From Neobacillus niacini (GTDB lineage Bacteria > Bacillota > Bacilli > Bacillales > Cytobacillaceae), in assembly GCF_023715415.1 (NCBI RefSeq), contig NZ_JAMBOB010000005.1:248001-312000 (forward strand): 64,000 nt of DNA, given 5' to 3'. Shown here piece after piece: positions 52,502 to 63,137 of the stretch (the first letter of the stretch is position 1; each line of letters begins with the position of its first letter). A model generated the notes under the pieces. That model was not told where the DNA came from and searched no databases. It saw nothing but the letters and a program-made list of their open reading frames with translations. A program made the translations under genes and the position numbers.

Positions 52502-54766
52502 ATGGTTAAGCGCAGTAGAATTATCGCTTTCCTATTAGTAGTTATACTATTAGGAAGTACAATGGGTGTAACAGCAACAGGTATTTTAAAAGACATTAAA
52601 CTAGGTCTGGACCTTCAAGGCGGATTCGAGGTTTTATATGAAGTTACACCAGCAAAGAAGGGTCAGGAGATTACCAAAGAAACGTTAGCTAGTACGGCTG
52701 AGGCACTAGATAGACGGATTAATGTCCTTGGGGTTAGTGAACCGAATATTCAAATTGAAGGAGAAAATCGGATTCGTGTCCAGCTCGCTGGAGTAACCGA
52801 TCAAAATGAAGCGCGGGAGATTCTATCTACACAAGCGAATCTTACTTTCCGTGATGCTAATGACCGCATGATGATGGACGGAGCGGACTTAGCGGAGAAT
52901 GGTGCGAGCCAGACTTTTGATGAGAACGGGGCACCAAGTGTTTCATTGAAATTAAAAAGTGCTGAAACATTCAAAAAAGTTACTGAAGAAATTGTCAAAA
53001 TGACTCCGAATAATTATCTAGTCATATGGCTTGATTTTGAAGAAGGAAAAGATTCATTCAAAACAGAAGTAACAAAAGAAAATCCTAAATTTTTATCAGC
53101 ACCAACCGTAAGAGAAATTTTCAACCAAAATACAGTTTCGATTGTGGGAAGCTTTACAGCTGAGGAAGCACAAAATCTTGCATCATTATTAAATGCTGGA
53201 GCACTTCCTGTAAAGCTAACCGAAGTATACTCCACATCCGTTGGAGCTAAATTCGGTGAACAGGCGTTAGACCAGACCATACTAGCTGGTATTATAGGAA
53301 TTGCTATCATTTATCTATTTATGTTAGTTTATTATCGTTTTCCTGGGTTCATCGCAACGGTTACACTATCGGTTTATATCTATCTTGTTTTATTAGTTTT
53401 TGATTGGATGAATGGGGTTCTTACCTTACCGGGAATTGCCGCCCTTATTTTGGGGGTCGGAATGGCTGTTGATGCCAACATCATCACTAATGAACGAATT
53501 AGAGAAGAGATTAAAGTGGGTAAATCCATTAAATCAGCCTTCCAAGCTGGTAGTAAGGGTGCTTTTACCTCCATTCTTGACGCAAACTTAACGACGATTT
53601 TAACGGCTGCGGTGCTTTTCTACTACGGGACAAGCTCGATAAAAGGATTTGCTACCATGCTATTGGTGAGTATTTTGTTGAGCTTTATTACAGCAGTGTT
53701 TGGTTCCCGCCTATTATTAGGTTTGTGGGTAAACAGCGGTTTCTTAAACAAAAAAGCAGGTTGGTTTGATGTAAGAAAATCTGCAATTAAGGACATTGCT
53801 GAAAATTACGATACACTTGACCTGCCAACGAGATGGGATCGCTATGATTTTGTAAAAGTAAGAAAATTATTTTTCATGGTTTCTGGGGTTCTTATCGCTC
53901 TGGGCATCGTGTTAGTTCTTGTCTTCCGCCTGAATTTGTCCATTGATTTTTCAAGTGGAACACGGATTGAAGTCTTATCAGATAAACCATTAACAGCAGA
54001 AATGGTTGAAGCTGCTTTTGAAAAGCAGGATATCAAAATTGATGATATAACACTTTCTGGTGATAACAATGAAGTAGCTTCTGCACGAATGATTGGGGTT
54101 TTATCGAAGGATGAAATCGCAAAATTGAAATCAGCCTTTCATGATGAATTTGGTACGGATCCAAGTGTTAGTACGGTTTCTCCAACAATAGGCAAAGAGT
54201 TGGCGAAAAATGGAATTATCGCCTTGATCCTTGCCTCAATCGGAATCATTATCTATGTAACAATCCGTTTTGAATTCGCAATGGCCGTTGCAGCAATCGC
54301 ATCTCTGCTTCACGATGCCTTCTTTATGGTTGCCTTTTTCAGTATTACGCGCTTAGAAGTAGACTTAACCTTTATTGCCGCTGTCTTAACTATAATTGGT
54401 TATTCGATTAATGATACGATCGTTACCTTCGACAGGATGCGTGAAAACTTAGCGAAGAAGAAACGACTAAAGACTTTTGAGGATATAGCAGATGTTGTAA
54501 ATGTAAGTGTTCGACAAACATTAACTCGTTCTGTTAATACAGTTTTAACCGTATTAATTACGGTTGTTGCGATGATAATCTTTGGCAGTGAATCAATCCG
54601 TAATTTCAATATCGCATTATTAGTTGGTTTAATCACTGGCGTTTACTCTTCCATCTTTATTGCAACCAATCTTTGGGTAGTTCTTAAAGCAAAAGAACTT
54701 AAGAAGAAAGGTACCATTAAGACAGTAAAAGAAAAGAGAAAATACTCTGACGAGCCACAAGTGTAA
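52502..54766 (+). CDS. secDF: Protein translocase SecDF fusion
   Basis: 754 residues from ATG 52502 (AAGGAGG 11 bases upstream); an earlier in-frame ATG at 52469 has no ribosome site. The SecD half (GLDLQGGFEVLYEV ... LTLPGIAALILGVGMAVDANI) joins the SecF half (SIDFSSGTRIEV ... IGYSINDTIVTFDR) in one chain with twelve membrane segments, as in Bacillus. It uses the proton gradient to aid export through SecYEG. Confidence 0.98.
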   Translation: MVKRSRIIAFLLVVILLGSTMGVTATGILKDIKLGLDLQGGFEVLYEVTPAKKGQEITKETLASTAEALDRRINVLGVSEPNIQIEGENRIRVQLAGVTDQNEAREILSTQANLTFRDANDRMMMDGADLAENGASQTFDENGAPSVSLKLKSAETFKKVTEEIVKMTPNNYLVIWLDFEEGKDSFKTEVTKENPKFLSAPTVREIFNQNTVSIVGSFTAEEAQNLASLLNAGALPVKLTEVYSTSVGAKFGEQALDQTILAGIIGIAIIYLFMLVYYRFPGFIATVTLSVYIYLVLLVFDWMNGVLTLPGIAALILGVGMAVDANIITNERIREEIKVGKSIKSAFQAGSKGAFTSILDANLTTILTAAVLFYYGTSSIKGFATMLLVSILLSFITAVFGSRLLLGLWVNSGFLNKKAGWFDVRKSAIKDIAENYDTLDLPTRWDRYDFVKVRKLFFMVSGVLIALGIVLVLVFRLNLSIDFSSGTRIEVLSDKPLTAEMVEAAFEKQDIKIDDITLSGDNNEVASARMIGVLSKDEIAKLKSAFHDEFGTDPSVSTVSPTIGKELAKNGIIALILASIGIIIYVTIRFEFAMAVAAIASLLHDAFFMVAFFSITRLEVDLTFIAAVLTIIGYSINDTIVTFDRMRENLAKKKRLKTFEDIADVVNVSVRQTLTRSVNTVLTVLITVVAMIIFGSESIRNFNIALLVGLITGVYSSIFIATNLWVVLKAKELKKKGTIKTVKEKRKYSDEPQV

Positions 54767-54772
54767 CAAATG

Positions 54773-54803
54773 AAACCGCAGATAACACTGCGGTTTATTT
54801 TAA
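54773..54803 (+). terminator. Terminator after secDF
   Basis: Stem AAACCGCAG / CTGCGGTTT with a 6-base loop, then ATTTTAATTT. Confidence 0.85.
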
Positions 54804-54826
54804 TTTCAAGTGGAAAATATCAATGA

Positions 54827-54855
54827 TTGAAAGCTAAACATTGCTCCTGTATAAT
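54827..54855 (+). promoter_or_regulatory. Sigma-A promoter of recJ
   Basis: TTGAAA (54827-54832), 17 bases, perfect TATAAT (54850-54855), 23 bases before the recJ start. Confidence 0.8.
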
Positions 54856-54878
54856 AGTAAAGTCTGAGGGGTGAACGC

Positions 54879-57233
54879 ATGTTAAAGTCGAAAACTAGAT
54901 GGATTGTTCGTGAATCTGATCAACAACTAGTAAAAACTCTCGAAAATGAATTGAAAATTACGCCGCTTGTTGCGTCGTTGCTTATCAACCGCGGAGTAAA
55001 TACCGTTGATTCTGCACGGTATTTTTTATATGGAAATGAGCAATTTCATGACCCTTACCTTTTAAAAGGAATGGATATAGCCGTAAACAGAATTCGTCAA
55101 GCCATTGAAAATAAAGAACCTATCTTAATATTTGGAGATTACGATGCAGATGGTGTGAGCAGTACAACACTATTGATGCTTACACTCAAGGATCTGGGTG
55201 CGAATGTCCAATTTTATATTCCCAATCGTTTCACAGAAGGATATGGTCCGAACGAACCAGCCTTTCGCAGTGCAGCTGAATCTGGAATAAAATTAATTAT
55301 TACTGTTGATACAGGTATTTCTGCTATTCATGAAGCAGGTATTGCAAAGGAACTGGGCCTTGACTTAATTATCACAGATCACCATGAGCCAGGTCCCGTT
55401 TTACCGGAAGCATTAGCGATTATTCATCCTAAACTGCCAGATAGTATTTATCCATTTCGTGAACTTGCTGGGGTAGGTGTAGCTCTTAAATTAGCTCATG
55501 CCCTTTATGGAGAACTTCCAGAGCATTTACTTGAAATTGCGGTTATTGGTACAATCGCAGATTTGGTTTCGTTAAAAGACGAAAATCGTCTCATTGCCAA
55601 AAAAGGCTTGGAAAAGCTTAAAGTCACGAAAAATATGGGTCTGAAAGCTATTTTAAAAGTAGCAGGTGTAGATCGACAAAATATTAACGAAGAAACGATC
55701 GGCTTTACGCTAGCCCCTAGGATCAATGCTGTGGGAAGATTAGAAAATGCTGATATGGCTGTTGAGCTATTGCTTACAGATGACCCTTTTGAAGCTGAAA
55801 ACTTAGCGCAAGAAATGGACGGATTAAATAAAACACGGCAGTCAATTGTCAACTCGATAACACTTGAAGCGATTGAAGAGGTTGAAAGAAACTTTCCTAT
55901 TGATTCGAATTCGGTACTTGTAATTGGTAAAGAAGGCTGGAATGCTGGTGTGATTGGCATCGTTGCCTCAAGATTAGTTGAAAAGTTTTACCGGCCGACA
56001 ATTGTCCTTAGTTTTGACCCTGAAAAAGGCTTGGCTAAGGGTTCTGCTCGGAGTATTGCAGGATTTGATTTATTTAAAAATCTGTCTACATGCCGCGATA
56101 TTCTTCCACATTTTGGCGGACATCCTATGGCGGCTGGAATGACGTTAAAGCTAGAAGATGTTTCAGAACTTCGTCAAAGATTAAATCTTTTGGCTGATGA
56201 GCAGTTAACAAAAGAAGATTTTGTTCCAATTACTTTACTCGATCATCAAATAAATGTGGAAGAAATTAATCTATCCTCATTAGATGAATTAAATCTTCTA
56301 GCTCCATTTGGGATGGACAACCCGAAGCCGAAAGTCTTAATCAGTAATGTCCAAGTCTCCACGATGAGAAAAATTGGTTCAGAACAAAATCATTTGAAAG
56401 TATTGGTGAATGATAATGGTGCTAACTTAGATGGAATTGGGTTTGGGCTCGGCCAGCTAGTGGACCATATTTCACCAGCTTCAAAAATTTCTATAATAGG
56501 TGAATTAGCCATCAATGAGTGGAATAATATCCGTAAACCACAAATTTTTATCCAGGATGTTGCTGTTGATTCCTGGCAATTATTCGATCATCGCGGGGTC
56601 AAACGGATTCACTCGATGGTGAATACCATCCCGAAAGAAAAGCGGACATTTATTATTTTTAACAAAGAACAGTTTGATAAAATGGATTCAGCTCTAACAA
56701 ATGAGGTAATACTGATTCAAAATGAAACTGATGCGCTAAGCTTCGATTCTCACCAAGCCAATGTGGTACTCGTAGATCTGCCGCCATCAAAGGACATACT
56801 TTGTCACTTGTTTAATGGAAAACAGCCTGCTCGGATTTATGCCTATTTCCATAAAGAATCGAGTGATTTCTTTAGTACTCTGCCAACAAGGGACCATTTT
56901 AAATGGTTTTATGCTTTGCTATTAAAGAAAGGTCCGATTGATTTAGGCCGACATGGAGATGAAATTGCCAAGCATCGGGGCTGGTCGACAGAAACGATAA
57001 CCTTTATGTCAAAGGTGTTTTCTGAACTTGATTTTGTTACAATTAACAATGGATTTATTACTTTGAATAAACAATCACAAAAGCGTGACCTAACTGATTC
57101 GATTACCTACCAAACGAAACAGTCTCAATATGCACTTGAAAGAGATTTATTATTTTCATCCTTTCAAGCATTGAAGAGCTGGTTTGACGAGGTTATTGAG
57201 GAATCAGTTCAATTTGAGGAGGCAATTAAGTAA
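54879..57233 (+). CDS. recJ: Single-stranded-DNA 5'-3' exonuclease RecJ
   Basis: 784 residues, the long Bacillus form with an extra C-terminal domain of about 200 residues. DHH-family motifs: [34 protein letters not shown] in the DHH part and GGHPMAAGM in DHHA1. An OB-like domain follows (about 455-560). ATG after CTGAGGGGTGAACGC. The stop overlaps the apt start by one base, so the two are coupled. Confidence 0.97.
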   Translation: MLKSKTRWIVRESDQQLVKTLENELKITPLVASLLINRGVNTVDSARYFLYGNEQFHDPYLLKGMDIAVNRIRQAIENKEPILIFGDYDADGVSSTTLLMLTLKDLGANVQFYIPNRFTEGYGPNEPAFRSAAESGIKLIITVDTGISAIHEAGIAKELGLDLIITDHHEPGPVLPEALAIIHPKLPDSIYPFRELAGVGVALKLAHALYGELPEHLLEIAVIGTIADLVSLKDENRLIAKKGLEKLKVTKNMGLKAILKVAGVDRQNINEETIGFTLAPRINAVGRLENADMAVELLLTDDPFEAENLAQEMDGLNKTRQSIVNSITLEAIEEVERNFPIDSNSVLVIGKEGWNAGVIGIVASRLVEKFYRPTIVLSFDPEKGLAKGSARSIAGFDLFKNLSTCRDILPHFGGHPMAAGMTLKLEDVSELRQRLNLLADEQLTKEDFVPITLLDHQINVEEINLSSLDELNLLAPFGMDNPKPKVLISNVQVSTMRKIGSEQNHLKVLVNDNGANLDGIGFGLGQLVDHISPASKISIIGELAINEWNNIRKPQIFIQDVAVDSWQLFDHRGVKRIHSMVNTIPKEKRTFIIFNKEQFDKMDSALTNEVILIQNETDALSFDSHQANVVLVDLPPSKDILCHLFNGKQPARIYAYFHKESSDFFSTLPTRDHFKWFYALLLKKGPIDLGRHGDEIAKHRGWSTETITFMSKVFSELDFVTINNGFITLNKQSQKRDLTDSITYQTKQSQYALERDLLFSSFQALKSWFDEVIEESVQFEEAIK

Positions 57234-57745
57234 TGGACTTAAAGCAATTTATCGCAATCGTACCGGATTACCCGAAACCAGGAATTACATTCAAGGATAT
57301 TACTCCATTAATGAACGATGGGGAAGCATATAAGTATGCAACAGACCAAATTGTTGAATATGCAAAAGACAAACAAATTGATTTAATCGTTGGTCCAGAG
57401 GCAAGAGGGTTTATTATTGGCTGCCCTGTATCCTATGCCCTTGGTATTGGCTTTGCACCTGTTCGTAAGGAAGGCAAACTTCCGCGTGAAACTGTAAAAG
57501 TCAGCTATGGATTGGAATACGGAAGTGATGTGCTAACCATTCATAAGGATGCGATTCAGCCTGGCCAACGTGTTCTGATTACGGATGATTTGTTAGCTAC
57601 AGGTGGAACAATTGATGCAACCATTCAATTAGTTGAGCAGCTTGGCGGTGTGGTTGCTGGAATTGCTTTTCTTGTAGAATTAACCTACCTCGATGGCCGT
57701 AAGAAGCTTGAAGGTTATGACATCATGACATTGATGAATTATTAA
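57233..57745 (+). CDS. apt: Adenine phosphoribosyltransferase
   Basis: 170 residues, standard length. It salvages adenine with PRPP to AMP. PRPP-binding motif [13 protein letters not shown], adenine loop [15 protein letters not shown] and GPEARGF. ATG overlaps the recJ stop, preceded by TTGAGGAGGCAA. Its neighbour relA makes ppGpp, which inhibits some salvage enzymes of this type. Confidence 0.98.
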   Translation: MDLKQFIAIVPDYPKPGITFKDITPLMNDGEAYKYATDQIVEYAKDKQIDLIVGPEARGFIIGCPVSYALGIGFAPVRKEGKLPRETVKVSYGLEYGSDVLTIHKDAIQPGQRVLITDDLLATGGTIDATIQLVEQLGGVVAGIAFLVELTYLDGRKKLEGYDIMTLMNY

Positions 57746-57752
57746 TAGTAAT

Positions 57753-57784
57753 GAGGGCACTCGTAGCTGAGTGCTCTCTTGTTA
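57753..57784 (+). terminator. Terminator after apt
   Basis: Stem GAGGGCACTC / GAGTGCTCTC with one wobble; the tail TTGTT is weak in T. Confidence 0.65.
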
Positions 57785-57858
57785 TAAGTGGAGTACAATT
57801 TTTTTTATTATATTTCGACACTTTTTTCGCAAAATACAGTAAAATAGGTATCAAACCC

Positions 57859-57887
57859 TTTACATCTGTGATTTTTTTTTCGATAAT
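57859..57887 (+). promoter_or_regulatory. Candidate sigma-A promoter of relA
   Basis: TTTACA (57859-57864), 17 bases containing a T run, GATAAT (57882-57887). The rest of the 220-base gap shows nothing definite. Confidence 0.5.
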
Positions 57888-57965
57888 AGTAACATTCATT
57901 AGTAACTAGTTCAAATACTGAAACATTTAATAATAAAAATAAAAGATGAAAAATAAGGTGATTTT

Positions 57966-60161
57966 ATGGCGAACGACCAAGTACTAACCGCCGAACAAGT
58001 CATCGACAAGACGAGGGTCTATTTAAACGAGGAGCATTGTGAATTTGTAAAAAAAGCATACGAATTCGCAAAACACTCTCATCGTGAACAATATAGAAAG
58101 TCGGGAGAGCCCTACATTATCCATCCCATTCAGGTTGCTGGAATTCTGGCGGACCTAGAGATGGATCCTGCAACGGTTGCCGCTGGTTTTCTTCATGACG
58201 TTGTTGAAGACACAGATGTCACCTTAATGGACATCGAGACTGAATTTAATGACGAAGTGGCCATGCTTGTCGACGGGGTTACGAAATTAGGGAAAATTAA
58301 ATATAAATCGCACGAGGAGCAGCAGGCCGAAAACCACAGGAAAATGTTTGTGGCAATGGCTCAGGATATCCGCGTTATTTTGATAAAGCTTGCTGACCGT
58401 TTGCATAATATGAGGACGCTTAAGCACCTTCCCGTTGAGAAACAGCGCCGGATTTCAAATGAAACACTTGAAATCTTTGCACCCTTGGCTCACCGTCTTG
58501 GTATTTCTAAGATTAAGTGGGAATTGGAAGATACTGCATTAAGATATTTAAATCCACAGCAATATTACCGTATTGTTAACTTGATGAAGAAGAAACGAGC
58601 GGAACGGGAACAATACTTAGTCGATGTAATGGACGAGGTTCGCAACAGAATGAAAGAAGTGTCCATAAATGCGGAGCTTAATGGAAGACCTAAACATATT
58701 TATAGCATTTACCGGAAAATGGTTCAGCAGAATAAACAATTTAGTGAAATCTATGATTTACTAGCAGTGCGGATTGTAGTCAATAGTATTAAGGATTGCT
58801 ATGCTGTACTGGGTATCATTCATACGTGCTGGAAGCCTATGCCTGGTCGTTTTAAGGACTATATAGCAATGCCGAAGCCTAATATGTATCAGTCGCTTCA
58901 TACAACGGTGATAGGTCCTAAGGGTGACCCGCTTGAGGTTCAAATCCGGACGTCAGAAATGCACAGAATTGCAGAGTTCGGTATTGCGGCACACTGGGCG
59001 TATAAAGAAGGAAAAGCCCTTAGCGATACAACTTCTTACGAGCAAAAGCTGACTTGGTTTAGAGAAATTCTTGAATTCCAAAATGACACTGCGAATGCAG
59101 AAGAATTCATGGAGTCTCTAAAAATTGATTTATTCTCCGATATGGTTTTTGTGTTCACTCCAAAAGGGGATGTCATTGAATTACCGTCCGGTTCTGTTCC
59201 GATTGATTTTGCCTATCGAATTCACTCTGAAATTGGCAATAAGACGATTGGGGCAAAAGTAAACGGTAAAATGGTTACGCTCGATTATCGGCTTAAAACA
59301 GGTGACATTATCGAAATTCTTACCTCTAAGCATTCTTATGGACCAAGCCAAGACTGGTTAAAGCTTGCACAAACGTCACAGGCTAAAAATAAGATTCGTG
59401 CATTCTTTAAGAAGCAGCGACGGGATGAAAATGTTATTAAAGGAAGAGAGCTTGTAGAAAAAGAAATTCGCTCCATGGAATTTGATTTAAAAGAAATCTT
59501 AACTGCCGATAATTTGAAGAAGGTGGCAGAGAAGTTTAATTTTGCCAATGATGACGATATGTATGCAGCTGTCGGCTATAATGGTGTAACAGCGCTCCAA
59601 GTAGCCAATCGCTTAACGGAGAAATGGCGGAAAAAGCGCGACCAGGAGCAATCCTCGACGATTACGAATGCGATTTCAGATATGAAGGCCTTCCCTTCAA
59701 CGAAAAAGAGGGAATCCGGTGTTCGTGTTGCTGGGATTGATAATATGTTAATTCGCTTATCTAGATGCTGTAATCCTGTCCCAGGTGACGAAATTGTTGG
59801 CTTTATTACAAAAGGCCGAGGTGTTTCTGTTCACCGTGCAGATTGTACAAATATTGATTCAAATGATGCGCAAACCAGGTTAATTCCTGTTGAATGGGAG
59901 TCCTCCTTAAATGACCGGAAAGAGTATAATGTTGATATTGAAATTAGTGGGTATGACCGCCGTGGTTTGCTGAATGAAGTCCTGCAGGCGGTAAACGAGA
60001 CTAAAACCAATATTTCAGCAGTTTCTGGCCGATCTGACCGCAATAAGATGGCGACAATTATCATGTCTATTGCCATTCATAATGTCAGCCATTTACAACG
60101 GGTTGTTGAGCGAATCAAACAGATACCAGATATCTATTCCGTTCGCCGGATTATGAATTAA
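57966..60161 (+). CDS. relA: Bifunctional (p)ppGpp synthetase/hydrolase RelA (Rel)
   Basis: 731 residues. The HD hydrolase domain (FLHDVVEDT near residue 80), the synthetase domain ([12 protein letters not shown], the G-loop region), TGS ([20 protein letters not shown]), the helical and Cys-containing regulatory parts ([13 protein letters not shown]), and an ACT domain at the C-terminus. The long bifunctional form of Firmicutes. ATG after AAGGTGATTTT. dtd follows 12 bases later. Confidence 0.98.
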   Translation: MANDQVLTAEQVIDKTRVYLNEEHCEFVKKAYEFAKHSHREQYRKSGEPYIIHPIQVAGILADLEMDPATVAAGFLHDVVEDTDVTLMDIETEFNDEVAMLVDGVTKLGKIKYKSHEEQQAENHRKMFVAMAQDIRVILIKLADRLHNMRTLKHLPVEKQRRISNETLEIFAPLAHRLGISKIKWELEDTALRYLNPQQYYRIVNLMKKKRAEREQYLVDVMDEVRNRMKEVSINAELNGRPKHIYSIYRKMVQQNKQFSEIYDLLAVRIVVNSIKDCYAVLGIIHTCWKPMPGRFKDYIAMPKPNMYQSLHTTVIGPKGDPLEVQIRTSEMHRIAEFGIAAHWAYKEGKALSDTTSYEQKLTWFREILEFQNDTANAEEFMESLKIDLFSDMVFVFTPKGDVIELPSGSVPIDFAYRIHSEIGNKTIGAKVNGKMVTLDYRLKTGDIIEILTSKHSYGPSQDWLKLAQTSQAKNKIRAFFKKQRRDENVIKGRELVEKEIRSMEFDLKEILTADNLKKVAEKFNFANDDDMYAAVGYNGVTALQVANRLTEKWRKKRDQEQSSTITNAISDMKAFPSTKKRESGVRVAGIDNMLIRLSRCCNPVPGDEIVGFITKGRGVSVHRADCTNIDSNDAQTRLIPVEWESSLNDRKEYNVDIEISGYDRRGLLNEVLQAVNETKTNISAVSGRSDRNKMATIIMSIAIHNVSHLQRVVERIKQIPDIYSVRRIMN

Positions 60162-60173
60162 GGAGTATATGAA

Positions 60174-60617
60174 ATGCGAGTAGTTGTACAGCGCAGTAAA
60201 AATGCAAAGGTAACTGTAAATGGAGAAATTACTGGTCAGATTTCAAAAGGACTTGTCCTCCTTGTAGGTGTGACACATCTTGATACAGAAGAGGACGCTG
60301 CCTTCTTAGCGGAAAAAATCGTAAATCTACGGATTTTTGAAGATGACGCTGGAAAGATGAATTTATCTTTATTAGAAGTTGGCGGTGAAATCCTTTCTGT
60401 CTCTCAATTTACTTTGTATGGGGATTGCCGCAAAGGAAGAAGACCGAATTTCATGGAAGCGGCAAGACCGGAACAGGCCATTCAGCTCTATGATGTATTC
60501 AATGGTTTGTTACGTGAAAAAGGTATCAAGGTTGAAACAGGAATCTTTGGAGCGATGATGGATGTTGAATTAATCAATGATGGCCCCGTTACACTAATTG
60601 TTGAAAGTAAAGGTTAA
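60174..60617 (+). CDS. dtd: D-aminoacyl-tRNA deacylase
   Basis: 147 residues. It removes D-amino acids wrongly attached to tRNA. The conserved SQFTLYGD and GPVTLIVES (the cis Gly-Pro motif) active-site segments are seen. ATG after AAGGAGTATATGAA. End of the relA-dtd unit, followed by a terminator. Confidence 0.97.
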   Translation: MRVVVQRSKNAKVTVNGEITGQISKGLVLLVGVTHLDTEEDAAFLAEKIVNLRIFEDDAGKMNLSLLEVGGEILSVSQFTLYGDCRKGRRPNFMEAARPEQAIQLYDVFNGLLREKGIKVETGIFGAMMDVELINDGPVTLIVESKG

Positions 60618-60658
60618 AAAATGCTTGGCACTTTAGAAGCTGCCAAGCATTTTTTTTA
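60616..60658. terminator. Bidirectional terminator between dtd and the amidase
   Basis: Stem AAAAAATGCTTGGCA / TGCCAAGCATTTTTT, 15 bases without mismatch, with a 10-base loop. It covers the end of the minus-strand amidase gene. Confidence 0.93.
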
Positions 60659-62389
60659 AAGTTCTTTAAAATATTTAGCTAATCCGTTATATATACCTGT
60701 AGCTGCATTTTCTTGGAATTGACCAGAGGTTAGCGTTGCTTCTTCTGTTGAATTACTTAGGTATCCAAGCTCCATAAGGACAGCGTGTCTGTGATTTTCA
60801 CGAACGACATGAAAATCACCCGAGCGAACACCTCGGCTTTTTAATCTTGTTTGTGAATTGGTTGAGTTATAAACATATTCTGCGAGTTTCTTTTGATAGG
60901 AATGATAGTAATAGCCGGTCATCCCCCGGACGCTTCGATCAAGATTACTATCATAATGTATGCTTAGAAAGGCATCCGCCTGATGGATACTCGCGAGTCT
61001 TACCCTTGATGGAAGCGGTAGATATGAATCGTTGCTTCTTGTCAGAAATACATTTGCGCCAGCCGCTTTTAACTTATCCGACAAAAGTTGGGCAGTCCTT
61101 AGTGTTAATTCTTTCTCAAGTGTTCCACGCGAGCCTGTCGCACCATTGTCAATCCCGCCATGACCGGGATCAATGACGATGGTTTTGTATTTAAGATAAC
61201 TTTCCGCTCCCTGTTTATTAATTCCAGGTCCTGTGCCATTGGTTGTTACAATCCAGCCGGCAATATATCCATTCTTACCATTCGACAATTTAATTTCATA
61301 CCAATCATTTTCGACACTTACAATTTGAAAGGACTCTCCTTCATTTACTCGTTGTAGAACCGGTGATTGAACGGTAGGGTCTTTTCTGATATTAGTACCA
61401 CTATGTAGGATTGTTACTTTGCTATCTTTGGCAATTTGGTTTGATTTTGCTTTATCTTTATTAAAATACCAGCCGGCTGCCCAGCCTATATTTCCAGGTT
61501 TAAATTCAATTTTGACCCAATTATTTACCTCTTCTAGAATGGTAAATTCTTGTCCTTTTGAAACGGAGCCAATAATCTTGGAATTTAAGGAAGATCCGTC
61601 ACGGACACTAAGAGAGCTGGCTGTAACAATTCCAATAACTCCAGTAGGCTCCGTTGGTTGACTTTGAGTCCCAATTTGAACAAAATCACTACTTACCCAT
61701 GCACTTTGGCCAGAGTACTTAATTTCCAGCCAATTATTCTTTTTTGAGTAAATACTAACCGTGGTTCCTTTTGCTAGTTTGCCAATAATATTTCCTTTGG
61801 TAGAAGGCTCTTCTCGAATATTCAATGCATCCGTTACGATACCTTTATCAATGGCTTTATTATTATCTTCTTCAGAATTAGTGCTATTACTTTTTAAATC
61901 GATGTATTCTCTTGCAACCCAGCCTTCTCCAAATGATGCAGAGATTTTCAACCAGTTTTCATTCTCATCAAGAACACTGACAGCTTGTCCCTTATTTAAA
62001 TAGCCTATGATTCGGAAGCTTGTTCCAGGGCCAGAGCGCACTCGTAATTGATTGGTATTGGCTACAGCACTCCCTTTTTTCGAATTACTAGAGCTGCTAG
62101 TAGTTGTTCCATTAGAAGATTTCGTTACAACCCAGTTGGCAACCCAGCCGGTCTTGGTTGCTGAGAGCTGTATTTGTATCCAATCATTTTTTTCTTTAAT
62201 AATCGTAAACTTTTCGCCCCTTTTTACCTGTTTCACAAGCTGATAGCTTAAGCCTGGACCATTACGTATGTTAACTGTACTCTCAGCGATGGTAACGGTA
62301 CCGCTTGCTGCCACAGCTATATCCTGTGGGGGGAATACAGCAAAAACTAACGTGAAACATACGAACAAAAGTATAAATCTCTTTATCAT
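60656..62389 (-). CDS. yrvJ: N-acetylmuramoyl-L-alanine amidase with five SH3 domains (YrvJ)
   Basis: 577 residues. Signal peptide (about 1-28), then five bacterial SH3 domains, each opening with a strand and a NIR/RVR/LSVR motif (about 30-90, 105-165, 180-240, 250-310, 322-384), a short linker and a C-terminal Amidase_3 domain. Zinc ligands: His in VIDPGHGGID, Glu in LEKELTLR, His in SIHYDS; catalytic Glu in MELGYLSN. An exported wall hydrolase cutting the peptide from the glycan. ATG 62389 after GGGAGAGAGG on the minus strand. Position between dtd and hisS is that of yrvJ. Confidence 0.93.
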   Translation of the reverse strand: MIKRFILLFVCFTLVFAVFPPQDIAVAASGTVTIAESTVNIRNGPGLSYQLVKQVKRGEKFTIIKEKNDWIQIQLSATKTGWVANWVVTKSSNGTTTSSSSNSKKGSAVANTNQLRVRSGPGTSFRIIGYLNKGQAVSVLDENENWLKISASFGEGWVAREYIDLKSNSTNSEEDNNKAIDKGIVTDALNIREEPSTKGNIIGKLAKGTTVSIYSKKNNWLEIKYSGQSAWVSSDFVQIGTQSQPTEPTGVIGIVTASSLSVRDGSSLNSKIIGSVSKGQEFTILEEVNNWVKIEFKPGNIGWAAGWYFNKDKAKSNQIAKDSKVTILHSGTNIRKDPTVQSPVLQRVNEGESFQIVSVENDWYEIKLSNGKNGYIAGWIVTTNGTGPGINKQGAESYLKYKTIVIDPGHGGIDNGATGSRGTLEKELTLRTAQLLSDKLKAAGANVFLTRSNDSYLPLPSRVRLASIHQADAFLSIHYDSNLDRSVRGMTGYYYHSYQKKLAEYVYNSTNSQTRLKSRGVRSGDFHVVRENHRHAVLMELGYLSNSTEEATLTSGQFQENAATGIYNGLAKYFKEL

Positions 62390-62556
62390 CCTCTCTCTCC
62401 CTTCACACTATCTATAATTTTAACGTAGAGGAAGGTGAAAATCATTCCTTATTTGCTAAATTTCGCCTTTTTTGTGAAAACCTTGTCTATCATGTAAGTT
62501 TTTAAAATGATTGGAAATAATAGAGACTATAGTGATGATAAAGAGGTGATTGAGGG

Positions 62557-62733
62557 ATGAGATCGAGCGATAAGTCAAATAGTATCCAATCAATGGACAG
62601 CAGGCTTTTTGGAGTGGATTTTCATGACTTTATTCAAAAAGAACATAATAATACTACGTTTGAGCTTGCATCCGAATTTGGACTAACGATCGGTGATGTT
62701 AGAAAGTTGAAAAAACATTTGGAAAGATCCTAA
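62557..62733 (+). CDS. 58-residue small protein before the hisS leader (yrzK position)
   Basis: ATG 62557 with TGAGGG just upstream and AGAGGTG a little further. The product (MRSSDKSNSIQS ... LKKHLERS) is hydrophilic. Residues ~33-57 (TTFELASEFGLTIGDVRKLKKHLE) have the spacing of a helix-turn-helix, so a small DNA-binding protein is possible. In B. subtilis the small gene yrzK lies here, and this is probably its counterpart. The stop is 8 bases before the T-box promoter. The 167 bases before it hold no clear promoter. Confidence 0.65.
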   Translation: MRSSDKSNSIQSMDSRLFGVDFHDFIQKEHNNTTFELASEFGLTIGDVRKLKKHLERS

Positions 62734-62740
62734 ATCCTTC

Positions 62741-62769
62741 TTGACATTGGATTCAATGCTCCGTAATAT
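62741..62769 (+). promoter_or_regulatory. Sigma-A promoter of the hisS T-box transcript
   Basis: Perfect TTGACA (62741-62746), 17 bases, TAATAT (62764-62769). Confidence 0.85.
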
Positions 62770-62774
62770 TATAT

Positions 62775-63090
62775 AAATAATAAACATGGCGATAACCAAT
62801 GATGGAGCATAGTAATTAAGATTAAACATGACTAGAGAGGAAATGCCTTGGGCTGAAAGCATTTCTACATGATTCTTAATGAATGAACACTCCTTAGGCT
62901 TCTCTCTGAAAAAGGATTCTTAAGACGGAATACTTCCACTTTTGACCACCTCTACTAGGAGAAGAACGTATGCAGGCGTTAACTGTAAAAGAGGAAGTGC
63001 ATAGATTGTGAATGCCTTCAACTAGGGTGGCACCGCGGGATATAACTCTCGTCCCTTGTATTTATACAAGGGACGGGAGTTTTTTGTTTT
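62775..63090 (+). ncRNA. T-box leader, histidine-specific, controlling hisS
   Basis: The T-box core AGGGTGGCACCGCGG lies at 63024-63038. A terminator CTCTCGTCCCTTGTA / TACAAGGGACGGGAG with a T run ends the leader (63047-63086). In the 3' side of Stem I the triplet CAC (62888-62890, context GAACACTCC) is in the right place for the specifier and codes for histidine. Uncharged tRNA-His would pair with it and with TGGC, favouring the antiterminator and read-through into hisS. Confidence 0.9.
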
Positions 63091-63137
63091 TTATAGAAAG
63101 TTTTACATAAATTTGAAACGGTAAGGAGGAATCTGCT

